Assembly: GCA_020746835.1 (NCBI GenBank)
Contig: JAGPNK010000009.1
Location: 930,001-994,000 of the forward strand
Origin: Stachybotrys elegans
Lineage: Eukaryota; Ascomycota; Sordariomycetes; Hypocreales; Stachybotryaceae
DNA length: 64,000 nt
Direction of reading: 5' to 3'
Shown here: one piece after another, positions 1 through 11,590 of the stretch
How positions within the stretch are numbered: the first letter of the stretch is position 1
Layout of the letters: every line of letters starts with the position of its first letter
Program-made: the position numbers and the translations under genes
Notes under the pieces: model-generated
Seen by the model: only the letters and a program-made list of their open reading frames with translations
Told to the model about the DNA's origin: nothing
Databases searched by the model: none

Positions 1-952
1 CTACCGTCCACAAGACCGACGGTCGCGTTGACCTCTGCAGCACCGAGCATGCCCCTGCCGCTCGCGAATTCGAAAAGACCATCGCCAAGTACAGCCACCT
101 CAAGGAGGACAAGTTCACGTACGTCGCAACCTCAAACCTGTCTCAGATCCGTCTGGTCACACTTTTCCCCCGCTTCGTCTAACCTGTCATTACGTCAACA
201 GCATCGCCATGCAGACCTACAAGCGCCCTGATGAGCTGAAGCGCACTCTTGACGCCCTCCTCTCCGAGGACATCCCATCGCTGGAGGAGGTCTTCATTGT
301 CTGGAACGATCTTGATGAGAACCCTCCCAGCAACTACAAGTCCGAGTTCGGAGTCCCCGTCACCTACAGGATGTCGGAGCGCAACAGTCTCAACATGCGC
401 CTCCAGCCCAAGCCCGACTACAAGACCCAGGCTATTCTCCTGACCGACGACGATGTCTACTACCACCCCTCCGACCTGGAGTTTGTCTTCCAGACGTGGC
501 GCAAGTTCGGCCACAACCGCCTTGTCGGTGCCCTCGCCCGCTGCTCCACCGTTGACGACAAGTCGAAGCAGTGGAAGTACGGCTTCTGCTCCAAGAACGA
601 CGACAACTACGCCATGGTCCTCACCAACCTTGCCTTTTCTCACATCGCCTTCATGGACTACTACTCCTCCTCCGACCCCAGGATGACCAGGATCCGCGAC
701 TACGTTGACAAGGGCCTCAACTGCGAGGATATCGCCATGAACTTTGTCACCTCGTACCTCACCCGCGAGGGCCCTCTCCTCGTCACCGGCCACGAGAAGT
801 ACGTCAACTACGAGCCTAAGCAGGGTATCAGCCGCAAGCCCGGCCATCTCGAGGCTCGTAGCAAGTGCCTCAACGACTTTGCCGAGATGTTCTCGTGCAT
901 GCCCCTTGTCAACGAGACCGCCTACGTCGATCGTGGCGTCCGCCCCATGTAG
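1..952 (+). CDS. Family GT64 glycosyltransferase (exostosin-like), 5' partial
   Basis: Coding segments are <1..118 and 202..952; the 5' end lies outside the window. The 83-nt intron 119..201 has a GTACGT donor, a CTAAC branch site and a CAG acceptor. Joining the exons reads KFTIAMQTYKRPDEL, continuous across the junction. The visible part matches the glycosyltransferase domain of EXT/EXTL proteins (GT64), which transfer a sugar from a UDP-sugar in the secretory pathway. The nucleotide/metal-binding acidic motif is seen as LLTDDDVYYHP, and the acidic CEDIAMNF segment near the C-terminus matches the catalytic region of EXTL2-type enzymes. The segment ends at TAG 950-952. Fungal GT64 proteins usually carry an N-terminal signal anchor, which would lie upstream. 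The family is clear; the acceptor substrate in fungi is not known to me. Confidence 0.9.
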
Positions 953-2199
953 AGGAAATGCTATCTAGCTGTATCCTCTATTTCGATTCGATTCATAATA
1001 TTTTTCGATCAGTATCAGCGATGCATACGAAGTACGCATAAGAGGGGGATCTCCCCAACACCGACACGCTCTACCACGTAATTCGCCTGCGCACTCGACG
1101 GCTCATGTGCGCTACTACCCCACACCCACTACAACACCACGACGTTGTAACGATGATTTTGAACAAGTTGTTTTTTTTTGTCCTTCGAGGGGTTCTACAT
1201 TGGCGCAGAGGCAGACCATCTTGATCATTACCACTACCCCATCAGCCTTGTAGGCAGGGTAGCCTAGGAGTTCATTTCTAGCCTTTCGGTTACGGATGGT
1301 TTCTTGGTTCACGTATTTCCCTCATCTTCCTCCGACACCCCCCTTGACACAGTGTACCTCCTTCCTTTCTTTAAGAGGTCACTGTTCTACTGGCCTGAAA
1401 CCAGTCAATTGTACAGAAGCAAAATACTGTGTAAAAATCTTTTTTCTTTTTTTTTTTTTTTTGGTTTCTGGAATCGCGAGCTTCCATATGATAGATACTA
1501 TACAGGGTCGAATGAAAATGAAGTAATTGCAAAAAACCTTGGTTCTCTTCTTCCCCGCCTCACCGCCTGGCCCCTGTGGCATGGCGTACTTGTGATGTGA
1601 AACGGTGCAGCGCCTTTTCCCGTTTCGCATCAGATATATTGTTGACATGGTTGGCGAGATGCGGTACACGAGGTCGTGCGAGGGTTTCCTGCAACGGTTT
1701 GAGCGACCGTTCTCACAAAGCACGCGGTTCGTCTGAGCCCAGGGCTACTTGTGCAACGGTAACATTTTCTTTCACCTTTTGGCGACGTGCCTTTGTCGCA
1801 AGCGGGAAACCTGGAGGCGAAACGGATGCGCCGTGATCAGGTTCACGAGCACAAGGCACGACACGAATTGGTGATGTGGAGGTTTCACATGGGAATGCGG
1901 CACACACATCTCCCTCGCGCGATTCCGTTGCGCTAGTCACATAAGGGAGGGAAGGCTGATGAATATATGATTCAAAATTGAGCTTCATTGCAACCCATAT
2001 GCGGGAATATATATAAAAATACAGTGTCCTCTTGCGCCTTGAACCCCCATTGCCTCCTCGCTGGGGATAGCAGGAGAGACGACGTAACTCGTCAAACATA
2101 TTTTATCTGCCATGCAGGCTCAGACAAGAAAACTCGACACAGCTTCTTACTCGTTCCTCTTCTTTCTCTCATCCATCATGATACACACGCAGACACACC
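953..2199. other. Intergenic, between two converging gene ends
   Basis: This spacer holds the 3' flanks of the GT64 gene (+) and the fumarate reductase gene (-). It is AT-richer than its neighbours and has an interrupted T tract at about 1440-1462. Open frames of up to 128 codons on both strands have no recognisable domain, and I see no RNA gene. Confidence 0.6.
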
Positions 2200-4329
2200 T
2201 TAAATCTCCAGGCTGGGGGTCTGACCCTTGACACGGCCAATGACCTGCTGAGGAGCGTACTTGGGAATGACCTCGTCATCGTGCAGCATCTCAAACTCCT
2301 CGGTCGCGTCGCGGCCCATGAAGTTCATGATGGCCTGAGGGCCACCGGGGTGCTCGTCGAGCCAGTTGGTCAGGTCCATGACGACACCCTTGACGACGAC
2401 CCAGAGGTCATCCTTCTTGTTGTGCTTAGCAATCTCCTCCATGGTAAACTCCTTCTCAGGGATGGTGAAGGACTTGGGATCGTTGGGCTTGTCGGCCTTG
2501 GCGCCGCCTTGGACGGGAGTAGGGCCGGCAGCTGAGGTGGTGGGAGCACCGCCAGTCGTAGAGGCACCGCCGTTGGCCCACTCGACCGTCAGGCGGCCGG
2601 GGGTGGAGGGGTCAAGGTGCAGAGAGATCTGGCCCAGACGCGAGGCAGCGCTGCCACCGGCGTTGTTGAGGGCCTGCTGGAACAGGTAGTTGCTGGCGGT
2701 GTCACCGGCAACACGGCCGTAGACGACACAGCCAAGCAGGGAGGAGCCACCGAGACGGTTGGCACCGTGGACACCACCAGCGACCTCACCGCAGGCGAAC
2801 AGACCCTCGAAGGGCTGCTTGTCCTGGTTCAGGACCTGGGCCTTGTCGTTGATCTCGATACCACCCATGGTGAAGTGGAGGACAGGCTCCATGACAGCAA
2901 CGTGGAAGGTGTCGTTGATGTCAAAGGGGAGGTTGTGGAAGAACTTCTTGCCCCAGGGGTCCTTCTCCTTGCCGTCGGCGATGGAGTTGTACGTCTTGAA
3001 GGTGCCCTGGAGGTGGTCGGGCTTGCAGCCAATCTCCTTGGCGAGCTCGGCACCAGACATCTTCTTCATCAGGCCACGGCCCGAGTAGTGGCGAGTGTGG
3101 AAGTCGAGGACGTTGGAGGCCTTGGAGTTGAGGACGAGGCGGATGGGGAACTTGCCCTTGTCCTTCTCCTTCCACATCATGCCAGAGACGTAGTCACGGT
3201 GGCCGAGCTCGTCGCAGAAGCGATCGCCGTCGGCGTTGAGCAGAAGACCACCCTCACCACGGAGAGCCTCAGCAGCGAGGAACTTCCACTTGGAGCCGGG
3301 GTCCTTGGGGTCAACGAGACCCGTGGGGTGGACCTGGACCTTGTCCATGTCGATTCCGTTTCCACCAATGGCCATGACCATCTTCTGGCCGTCGCCGGTG
3401 GCGTGGTTGCCGTTGGTGGTAGCCAGGCCAAAGGTGTCGGGGCGGTGCTGCTTGAGGAGCGAGCCCTCACCAAAGTCGGCGGCGTAGCCACCAGTGGCGA
3501 GAATGACGGGACCCTCGACGGATGCGGGCTCGCCGTTGTACTCGTAGCTGACACCGGTCACCTTGTTGCCCTCCTTGTTCAGGCCGGTGACGCGAGCCTT
3601 CTTGATGATCTGGACACGCTCAGGCTCGGTCTCGGCGAGCTCCTCGAGGCGCTGCATCAGGGCGTAGGTGATGGCCATACCAGGGAACTTGGCATCGTGG
3701 CCACGGTGGGTTCGGGGCTGGGAGTGGCCACTGAAATACAAATTAGCCAGCTGATTCAAGAGTGGAGGCTCGGGGCTGCGTAGGATGCTTACCCAAGACG
3801 GGAGACGAGAGTGAGGTCCAGATTGAATACGTCCTGGAGCCACTCGACAGCGGCGGCGGACTTGTAGGTAAGAACCTTGATGAGATCGGGGCGGGCCTTG
3901 TCACGGGCCGACTTCATGGTATCATCGTAGAACTGCTTGACGCTGTCGGCAATGTTGTGGTCGACCTGGGTGCGGGTCAGAGCACCGTTGATGCCGGAGG
4001 TGGCCTTGGTCGAGTTTCCGCCGAAGAAGCCTGGATTCAACGGCAATTAGCACGTGAACAAATGCAGTGGATGCACGCAGAAGGCGACGAATTGAAACTT
4101 ACCCTGCTTATCCAGGACTACAACGTTGCCGCCGGCCAGGTAGATGGTGTGAGCGGCGCTAAGGCCAGACACTGCAGCGGAAATATGGTCAGCTCGTGCG
4201 CATTCAAGGGAGGGACCGACGGCCGCGTACTGCGCTGTCACAATGGACCGCAGCAGAAGAAGAAGCTCGTCGGCACGGCAGGAATCTTGACTTACGGCCA
4301 CCGCCCACGACAATGACTCTCTGGACCAT
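2200..4329 (-). CDS. OSM1: FAD-dependent fumarate reductase with C-terminal cytochrome b5 domain (Osm1-type)
   Basis: Four exons on the minus strand: 4329..4296, 4171..4103, 4030..3793 and 3730..2200, giving 623 residues. All introns have GT-AG ends, and splicing restores an FAD-binding Rossmann start (VIVVGGGLSGLSAAHTIYLA, residues 5-24), which supports this start codon. The middle is the fumarate reductase/succinate dehydrogenase flavoprotein fold, including GGIEIN and GEVAGGVHGANRLGGSSL. Residues about 540-620 are a cytochrome b5 domain with heme ligands at about H574 (EHPGG) and H597 (MLHDDE). Yeast Osm1/Frd1 reduce fumarate to succinate with reduced flavins and lack this b5 tail; the fusion is common in filamentous fungi. 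Likely role: soluble fumarate reduction coupled to redox balance in mitochondria or ER. Location is not evident because there is no obvious signal peptide. Confidence 0.92.
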
Positions 4330-6106
4330 TGTGGCAGGGACTGTGATGTGAGAGAGAGATGAGGAGGGGAGGAAGACTGTCGCTTCACAGGCGTAATGAA
4401 GAAGCTAGGGAAGCGAAGAGGATGGAAGGGGAGGAGGGAGAAATGGGTAGGAGGAAGAGAAAAGGCTAGAGGGAGAGATGTATTCGAGGAGGAAGAAGAG
4501 TTGCCTCGAGGCGAAGTCGGAGGGGGAAGTCTTAAAGGAAGAATGGAATGGGCGGCGGGCGGGTGGGAAGCAAGCTTGCTGGTTAGTAGTGCGTCAGATC
4601 AATCACGGACATGAAGGAAACAGCCTACCACGCCGAGGGCCCCAAAAGCGTTGCCGGGGGGCGTGAGCCGAGGTCGAGCCCCCCCAGAAGCGCATCGGCA
4701 AAGCCTCGCTATAACTTTAGCACGGACGCGAGACCATTTTCTCCCCAGTCATATGCCAGCTGCCTCTGCGGGGGGAACAGCCGCGGTACCTTTCCCCCTT
4801 GGGTGGTTGCGCAGCCGACATGGGTACTCCGCATGTACTTTCCCTCCCTCCCCGTGGGTGAGCTCAGCCAGTCATCAGCCGGCTATTTGAGTAGCAGCAC
4901 CTCCAACAATCAGCAAGTCATGCCTACGCATCATCTCATTGCCCCGGCAAAGGGCTTGTCTTTTTCCTCCTCCACCCTCTTGGCTACACACGCTAATCCT
5001 CCCTCACATGAAAATTCCGGGATGTCTTTTTTTTTTCTTTTGTCCCTTCTTCTATCCAGCTTCCTTCAATCCCCTTCTCTCTTCTCTCTCCATCTCTCAC
5101 GTCTAGTAATTGGGGGTCATCCACGCTACTCCCAATCAGCACCTCGCTCGGGAGGATTATGCTGCGCCCGGCTTTCTGTCCGACCAACCTTCTCCACAAC
5201 CCCCCAAACTTCTCAAAACCTGAGAACGAAAACAATACATACATAGTTGAGAACCAGCGCCGTCTTCGGAACTGGGGTTTCTAGGACGTAGTGGCTTAGC
5301 ACCTCTCTCTCTCTTTCTCCATTGTGTCCTGGATAGTTTTATGCATGGGCAGGCACAAATCCATGCGTGTCTTTCAATTTCCCCAGACTTTTTGCCATCA
5401 TCAGTGGGCACTCCAAAGCCTGTGGGGGAGCCACGTCCACCCTACTACGTAGGAGTGTAGTACTCCCCTTTCCTCTATCCTGACTCTCCAAGAGGCATTT
5501 AAAAGACAACTGCAGGCCCTTCACGGGGAGCAATTGGTCGCGACTCGCCAGTGGCAAGTCGCTTTGCCGGTCGGCCTCGTCGGCACGTGGGAACAGGCGC
5601 GCCGGCACCCCCAGGTTTAGCATTTCAATTCGCTCTGCGCACCCCCTTTCTCCAGGCTCGTCCTTCCCGCGCCTGACATGTGAAAGTCCCCCAGCGCGCG
5701 CGCCTCCAAAAGCAGTCAGGAGTCTTGACGACTTCCCCAGGGGGTAAAGAGAGGCCACCCGCGTGACCTCCACCCTTCCCCACATAGCATTCCATCACAT
5801 GCTGCGCAGTTGCCTGCCTGTCTGTTGCCGCAAGGCTGGAACTTCATGTCGATTCATGTGCTTTTTCCCATGGGCTACACTTTTCCTTGCGGGGAATCCG
5901 ATGCATGAGCACTCATCGCAAACCCCTAGCTAGATCACGTGCGCGTCCCTGTCCGTCCAATGATAAGGTTAGTACCTGGTCGATAAGGCCCTACTGTGAT
6001 GACGTCGAGACCTGAACCTCACCAACGCCACCATCTCATCAACACCTATCCCATCATCGTCACATTTGGTAGCCTCCTGGATCATACAAACTTCTGACAT
6101 CGTAGG
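4330..6106. other. Divergent promoter region between OSM1 and the FAS1 gene
   Basis: This 1.8-kb spacer lies between two divergently transcribed starts. It has pyrimidine-rich tracts (about 4970-5110 and 5300-5330), typical of fungal promoters and 5' UTRs. Frames such as 4611-5246 (+) and 5339-5785 (-) look non-coding: low-complexity composition, no domain and no plausible splice partners. Confidence 0.55.
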
Positions 6107-6691
6107 ATGATCCGTCCACTGTCACTCCTCCTCTTTCTTACCACCCTCGCAACGTCGCTCTTCCTACCCCCGCAGCTACCCCTCATCATGCCCTCCGACA
6201 AGCCTCTTCTCTCCGATTTTCTCGGCACCCAGCGATCCATCACAGTCTTCGCCTCCTTCCTGCGCCAGCACGCCTCCTCTGCCGCTCTCCTCGACGATGA
6301 ATCCTCCAACGCTACCGTCCTCGCACCTCTCAACTCCGCCCTTCCCGACACTCCCTGGGAGCTTCCCCGCGATTACAACGCCTTTGGCGCGGATGCCTAC
6401 CAGGGTGCGGAGGGCAAGGAACGCGCCGACCAAAACATCCAGCACTTCGTTGATGCTCACCTCATCCCCAAGAACCCCTGGCCAAGCGGCGAAAAGGTCA
6501 AGACCATGGCAGGAGCAGAGGTATGGTGGGAGGAGAAGGATGGCAAAAGGATCCTCATGCCAGACAAGATTGAAGTCGATAAAGTAGCCAACCAGGCGCC
6601 CAACGGAGAGCTTGTAGGTCATCACCACCCTGTCGCAGTTCTATGCTAACACCACCAGTGGATTATTAAAGGCACCTTGAAACACGACTGA
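6107..6691 (+). CDS. Small secreted FAS1 (fasciclin) domain protein
   Basis: Two exons, 6107..6613 and 6659..6691, giving 179 residues. The 45-nt intron has a GTAGGT donor, a CTAAC branch site and a CAG acceptor. Reading through it would add an unrelated tail, whereas splicing gives GELWIIKGTLKHD, the usual end of this family. An N-terminal hydrophobic segment (LSLLLFLTTLATSLFL) is a likely signal peptide. The rest is one fasciclin-like domain with NATVLAPLNSAL (H1-type box) and a conserved QNIQHFVDAHLI segment. FAS1 domains mediate adhesion at cell surfaces; in fungi the small single-domain forms (Mug57-like) are mostly uncharacterised. No GPI signal is seen, so it may be soluble in the secretory pathway or cell wall. 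Confidence 0.85.
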
Positions 6692-7413
6692 TTGCGAAGC
6701 GGATTGGGTCGAGGGTTATGATTAATGACTTTACCGGTACTGAACACGATAGACTTGATTTGACTGTGGCCGGAAGAACAAAGCGACAGGGCGAAATGAG
6801 TCACCAATTTAGTATCACCATAGATGCGCAATAATAATAGCGCAGAAATAAAACAATATTGATTCTAAAACATATCCAGTCCAACCGTGAGAACGCCAGT
6901 AATAAGTGGATGATAAAGGTTGCCATTGGCCAGGCCATTTCCATCGCAACATAACAAGAATCTAGCCTCGCAACAGGCTTCCCATCCAGAAAATGTAAAC
7001 CGTGTCAACCAGGAGAACTGGCTGGCAAAATGCTAATCAAACATTAAGGTGGCGGCCGAAGACTTGAAAAAAAAAAATGAAAATGAAGGAAAATAAAACG
7101 AAACAGAATGTGGTTGAGTAGACCAATACCAGGCATCAAGGTCGTGAAAAGCAGCCAAAATCGACCCCAATGAAATGCCATGAGATTTCCCCGAGACGCC
7201 GCCGTCCTTCGAGTTGAAAGGAAACCCGCAAAACGTGTGACTGTTGGTTCCGAACCCAATGGTGGGCACAACCAAGAGAAAAATGTCAAATCCGGAGAAA
7301 TCAGTGGAACGGGAGGGTTTTGACAAATACAAAAGATTCAGAGAAGCGACTGTAATTCTTCTCTCCAACAACAAAAGGGGGTATCAATTATCAGTAATGC
7401 ATCGAGGTGATCA
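6692..7413. other. Intergenic 3' flanks
   Basis: AT-rich 3' flanks of two converging genes, including an A-run near 7068-7077 (poly-T on the minus strand) and several AATAAA-like hexamers. I see no gene here. Confidence 0.55.
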
Positions 7414-9513
7414 TCATTCCACCTTGACCCTCTTGGGATCTCCATCCGACGCCTCTGTCTCAGCTGCACCATAGTCGGGGCTTTTGCGCTTGGCGGCGCC
7501 CGGGATGGAGCTGTTGGCCGCTATTCCAGAAGTGTGGCCGTCGTTCAGAAAGCTCGGTCCTGATCCGGCCACGGGCGTCGCAAAGTTGAGAGGGCTTGGC
7601 AGCGTATTGCCATCGCCACGGAAGTTCCAGTCTGAGTAGAAGGCACTAGGGCTAGCCAAAAATTCGCTACCGGATAGGAACCGAGAAGGCAGAGCAGACG
7701 CGGGCGTATCCATATTGATGCTCTGCTGTGGAGGAGGTCGGGCAAAGGGGTTGGGGGGGCCGGTAGCGCCAGCGCTCAAGAGGGCTGACGCTGATGGAGA
7801 GGGAGGCGGCAAAACCACGCCCGATGCTGGATGGCTGAGTCGTTGAGGCATTGGCGCTATAGTCTCTCCGTGGTTTCGTGGAGAGGCGCCTTCAGCCGTC
7901 GCGCTGCCTGGCTCGGACACCTCATCAGGAATCTGAACAGTCAGGCGTGGGCCACGAGGACGAGGACCCCCTCCGCTCTTGAGGCTATTGGACCGCTCCG
8001 GCGGCGTGAAACCTGCCGTCTCTGGCACAGAGGACGACTCTGACATGTTACGGACCTTGCTCAGATTGGATGGGGGGCTTGTGCGATGGCCCCGAGGGGG
8101 TGACACCGTGGAGCCATTGCGATTGACGGCCGCAGGGTCAGCCGACTGCGCGCGATGTCCATTGATGCCGTTTGCCTCTGGTTTCACAGCGAGTGGCTCA
8201 GCTTCAAAGGACGCCAGGTGCTGCGACAAGATCGATCTGTTCTCCTCGATAGGGGTGAAGATGCTGTGGCCTTTACGCGGTGGCAACTTCCTGATGGGAC
8301 CATCAGTGCTGAGGTAAGTCTGGGGCGGGCGCTCTTCTGATCTCATATCCTTGGGCGGTGGTGGCGGCGGCTGAGGGTCCTGGAGGCGTCGATCGGGTTG
8401 AGGCTGAGGTGGAGGAGGCGAGATGTGAGGCACAGGATGCGGAATTGGTTGGTGGCTAGGATGAGGGGGAGAAGACTCGGCACGGGTGACAGAAACATTC
8501 GGGGGACCGACTGGCGCCGGGAAAGGTGGCGGACGATGGCGATCTTCCATGTAAGGCGGCTGTGGAGGGTGAGGGTGAGGGTGAGGCTGGTGGTGCTGTG
8601 GGGGCAGCTGATGAGGATGAGGGTGAGGGTGAGGGTGAGGATGAGGATGCTGGTGCGGCTGTGAATGGGGGTGTGACTGTGGGGGAGGCGGGAACGGAGC
8701 ATATCCAGCAGGCGGTTGCGCCATCGGTCCTGTCTGCGGAGGTCCTGAAGGGTTATAGGGAGGCATGTAGCCCTGTCCAGGATGATGAGCACCAGGAGGG
8801 CCGACGGGCATACCGGGACCCATTCGAGGCATGTCGTTCCTGGAACCGGGACGGGAGATGTTGGGCTGAGGCGTGTGGTTGCGCGGGACAACGTGGCCGG
8901 GATGAGGTTGGTAGGGAACGCCATTCATAACACCATGGGGAACACCGTTGGTAATGGGTGGTGAGTCTCGTGGCATTCCGGGGAATGGGAAGGGGCGCGC
9001 CATATCTGGCGGCAACCCATCGTGACCTCGTGGGGGGGTTCCCTCGGCGTCCTCGTCGTCGTCCTCGTCGTTGCCGCTCTGGAAATCAGAAGGGCCCTTG
9101 TGTTCGTTGGGCACACCGTGCTACAGCGACAGGAATGGTTAGCAGAGGCTCATTGTCGGAGGATTTTGAGGGGGTCTCCGTTGTGCGCCGCGGCCAGGGA
9201 GGGAGAGGGACTCACGTATTGATATCGGGTGATGAGGTCGCGCATATCAGCGGAAGAGTACTCGTAGAGCTTCTTGTTGTTGCCGAAGATGAAGACGGCG
9301 ACGTCGACGGAGCAGAGGACGGACAGCTCGTGTGCCTTCTTGAACAATCCACCCTTTCGCTTGAGGAAGGTCCTGGGAGGCATGTCAGTAGTGCGCGACA
9401 AGGGCGGCGCAATTGCGCGCGCGCAAACGAGGCGCGACATGGAGAGACAAGACATACACCGAGCGGTTTCGGTCATCTTTAATGGCCTTGATCTCAATCT
9501 TTCGGCGTCCCAT
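7414..9513 (-). CDS. RLM1: MADS-box transcription factor, RLM1/RlmA (MEF2-like) type
   Basis: Three exons on the minus strand: 9513..9458, 9372..9216 and 9120..7414, giving 639 residues. Splicing assembles an uninterrupted MADS box: [19 protein letters not shown], then [20 protein letters not shown], then [20 protein letters not shown]. The following [20 protein letters not shown] is typical of fungal RLM1/RlmA, the cell-wall-integrity factor activated by the Slt2/Mpk1 MAP kinase. DNA binding and dimerisation map to about residues 1-72. The remainder is disordered and rich in Pro, His, Ser and Gln, with a His-Pro repeat at about residues 218-258 and an acidic patch right after the MADS box. 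Several Ser/Thr-Pro sites could be MAP kinase targets (inference). The gene sits downstream of an unusually long non-coding region, which may hold its promoter. Confidence 0.95.
8560..8665. repeat. GGGTGA/CACCCT coding minisatellite in the MADS gene
   Basis: Two clusters of GAGGGT hexamers on the plus strand (about 8566-8587 and 8617-8645), with related GATGAG units. On the coding (minus) strand they encode the His-Pro tract of the MADS-box protein. The spaced GGG runs sit on the non-template strand side of a minus-strand gene's complement and could form a G-quadruplex. Confidence 0.75.
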
Positions 9514-10089
9514 GATGGCGGTCTAGTCGCTGCGCACGCGACGACCAAGACGTGGAAGGGCTGAAGGTGATGGTGGCTCGGGTTTGTGGGTGTCGCGTCG
9601 TGTCACAGCGAGGCAAGGTAAAGGTACCAAGGTCAACTATCGATGGCCTTGGGCAACGAAGGGGGGTGCTCGCGCAAGACAAGGTGCGATAGGCTATGAC
9701 GGTTGGCAGTAGTGATGGAAGGAAACCCAAGTAGCAGGACACAAGGAAACCCAATGACCCAGAGCCAGAAAGGAAAAAATGCAACAAGACCAAGCACAAG
9801 AAGAAGAAAGAAAGGAAATGGGTATCAAGAGGGGGTGTTGAGGAAAGATGGTGAGAGGGAGGAGTAGAAGAGGGGAGACTAAATGGTCTTTGGGGTGGGA
9901 GATCAAGTGTTTAAGACGGAGACGAAGGATCGATTGGGGAGATAATCGGCGGTGGGCGAAGCACGACAGAGGAAAGCCATGCGATGGAGACGGGTATGGG
10001 AAGATGGATGGGATGGGAGTGGGTGCAGAGAGAGGAATTGAGGGTTGCGCGTGGCTACGCAAGGGGCAATGCGGTACTGATGGAGGAGC

Positions 10090-10200
10090 TGCAGATGTAG
10101 ATGCAGGTGCAGGTGCAGATGCAGTCGAAGGCGACGATGATGTCGCTGCTGATGCTGATGATGTTGGTGGTGGTGATGGTGATGGGTGGTGGGAGCCGGT
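10090..10200. repeat. Imperfect trinucleotide/hexanucleotide microsatellite
   Basis: A run of GATGCAGGTGCAG and GATGATG/GGTGGTGATG units, imperfect throughout. It lies in the presumed promoter or 5' UTR of the MADS-box gene. Confidence 0.7.
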
Positions 10201-10233
10201 CCAGGATGGAGCGAGGAATTAAGCGCCTAGGTA

Positions 10234-10259
10234 TGCGTCTGCGTCTGCGTCTGCGTCTG
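10234..10259. repeat. TGCGTC hexamer repeat, about four copies
   Basis: Four tandem TGCGTC units, the last running into TGAGTCC. Non-coding position upstream of the MADS-box gene. Confidence 0.8.
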
Positions 10260-10841
10260 AGTCCTGCCCTGTCCTGCCGCGCCGATGCTGCAGAAAAAGT
10301 CGACAGGCGTCGTGCGTTGGGTTGTCGTGTTGTTGCGTTGCGTAGGTTGTGCAGGACCAGATGGGGCTGAATCTGGCGTTGGATGGGTTCTAATAATAGG
10401 ACAGATCGTGTTCACTTTTTGGAAGAGGAGGAGAAAGAGGGAGAAGAAAGAGGAGAAGGGGAAAAAAATAAGGGCTGGGCTGGGAAAGTGGGAAAGGGGG
10501 GGGGTTGTTCGAAAAAGGTGGGAGGGTCCAGCAGAACCACCTTAGCAGTACGTACCACATGCATGTATGTAAGGCAGGGCAGGGTAGGAGAAAGGAAGGC
10601 CATGGATGATATCCAATCCAGAGGCAGACTGGCAGAGTTGCATGCAGGCATGGGCATGCAGGACAGGCAGACCCCGGCAAGCCAGGTTGCCCAGGCTGGG
10701 CCAGACCAAGAGGGGAGACAGTGGACGGTGGGCGGACAGATGGGACACAGGCGCTCGCTGTAGAAGAGACAGGCGCCATCCCGCCAGAGACACGCAGCCG
10801 AGCCACGCATAGGGCGAGACAAGACACGCGCGCCTCCGCCA

Positions 10842-10872
10842 ATGCGATGCGATGCGATACAATACAATACAA
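10842..10872. repeat. Pentamer repeat switching from ATGCG to AATAC
   Basis: Tandem ATGCG units run directly into tandem AATAC units with no gap. The change of unit type inside one array suggests point mutation followed by local spread. Confidence 0.75.
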
Positions 10873-11542
10873 AACCCCCCAAGTACGCAACGAGGCGAAG
10901 TGGTCAGAGAAGGCGTAACGGGGACGCGCTAGAAGCGGCAGTCCAGCCCAAGTGGGAGGTCGTGGGAGGCCGTGGGAGGGGTGACGAGACTCTTCTTCTT
11001 CTCTCTGGCAGTCGGTATTCCTCTTGTTCATGACCTCTAGCGCACCATGCATGGCCTTGGCTTCCCCTAGGGCGGAGTGTAAAGCAGCCGTCCCACGATT
11101 GACAGCCACTAGCAGCCCCCCCGTCTGCTGCAGGTTGGCACGACGGACGGGTCTGTTGGTCGGTATAAGCACTGTCAGCACCACGGCCCAGACTGGCGTG
11201 GTTTCGCTGTCCCAAACACAGGGTGGTGTGGAGACTGCGTCCCCTGCAAGGAATGGCATCCACGCCGCTGTGGTCCAATGGCATGGGGTGGAACCCGTCT
11301 TCTCCTCTCCTCTCTCTCCCTCTCCCCCCCCTCCTCCAATTCCACCGGCAACACGACGAAAACGGACCAAGGCCAACACAATGGAACGACACGCGAGCGC
11401 ATCAAAGCATTCGCCCGTTGGTTGTGCTGCAGTCCGGTCGGTCTAGGCCAAACGCAGGACGATAGCATGCCCATGGCCCCCCGTCTTGTCGTCTTTTCCG
11501 CTCTCCCATCTTGGGGGCAAAGGCAATGACGAGCGTCGCCAT

Positions 11543-11590
11543 CATCATCATCATTACCACTGCCGCCATTGCCATTGCCATCATCATTAC
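11543..11590. repeat. ATC/CATTGC microsatellite
   Basis: ATCATCATCATC followed by CATTGCCATTGCC and another short ATC run. It is non-coding and tens of bases from other simple repeats in the same desert. Confidence 0.75.

Noticed and set aside
2617..3783. 388-codon plus-strand open frame
   Set aside because: Antisense shadow of the fumarate reductase gene, caused by codon bias. The Val/Gly/Leu-rich translation has no domain.
10390..11379. 329-codon minus-strand open frame in the desert upstream of the MADS gene
   Set aside because: The translation is Pro/Leu/Ser/Cys-rich low complexity without domains. It overlaps other frames of equal quality on both strands and contains microsatellite DNA.
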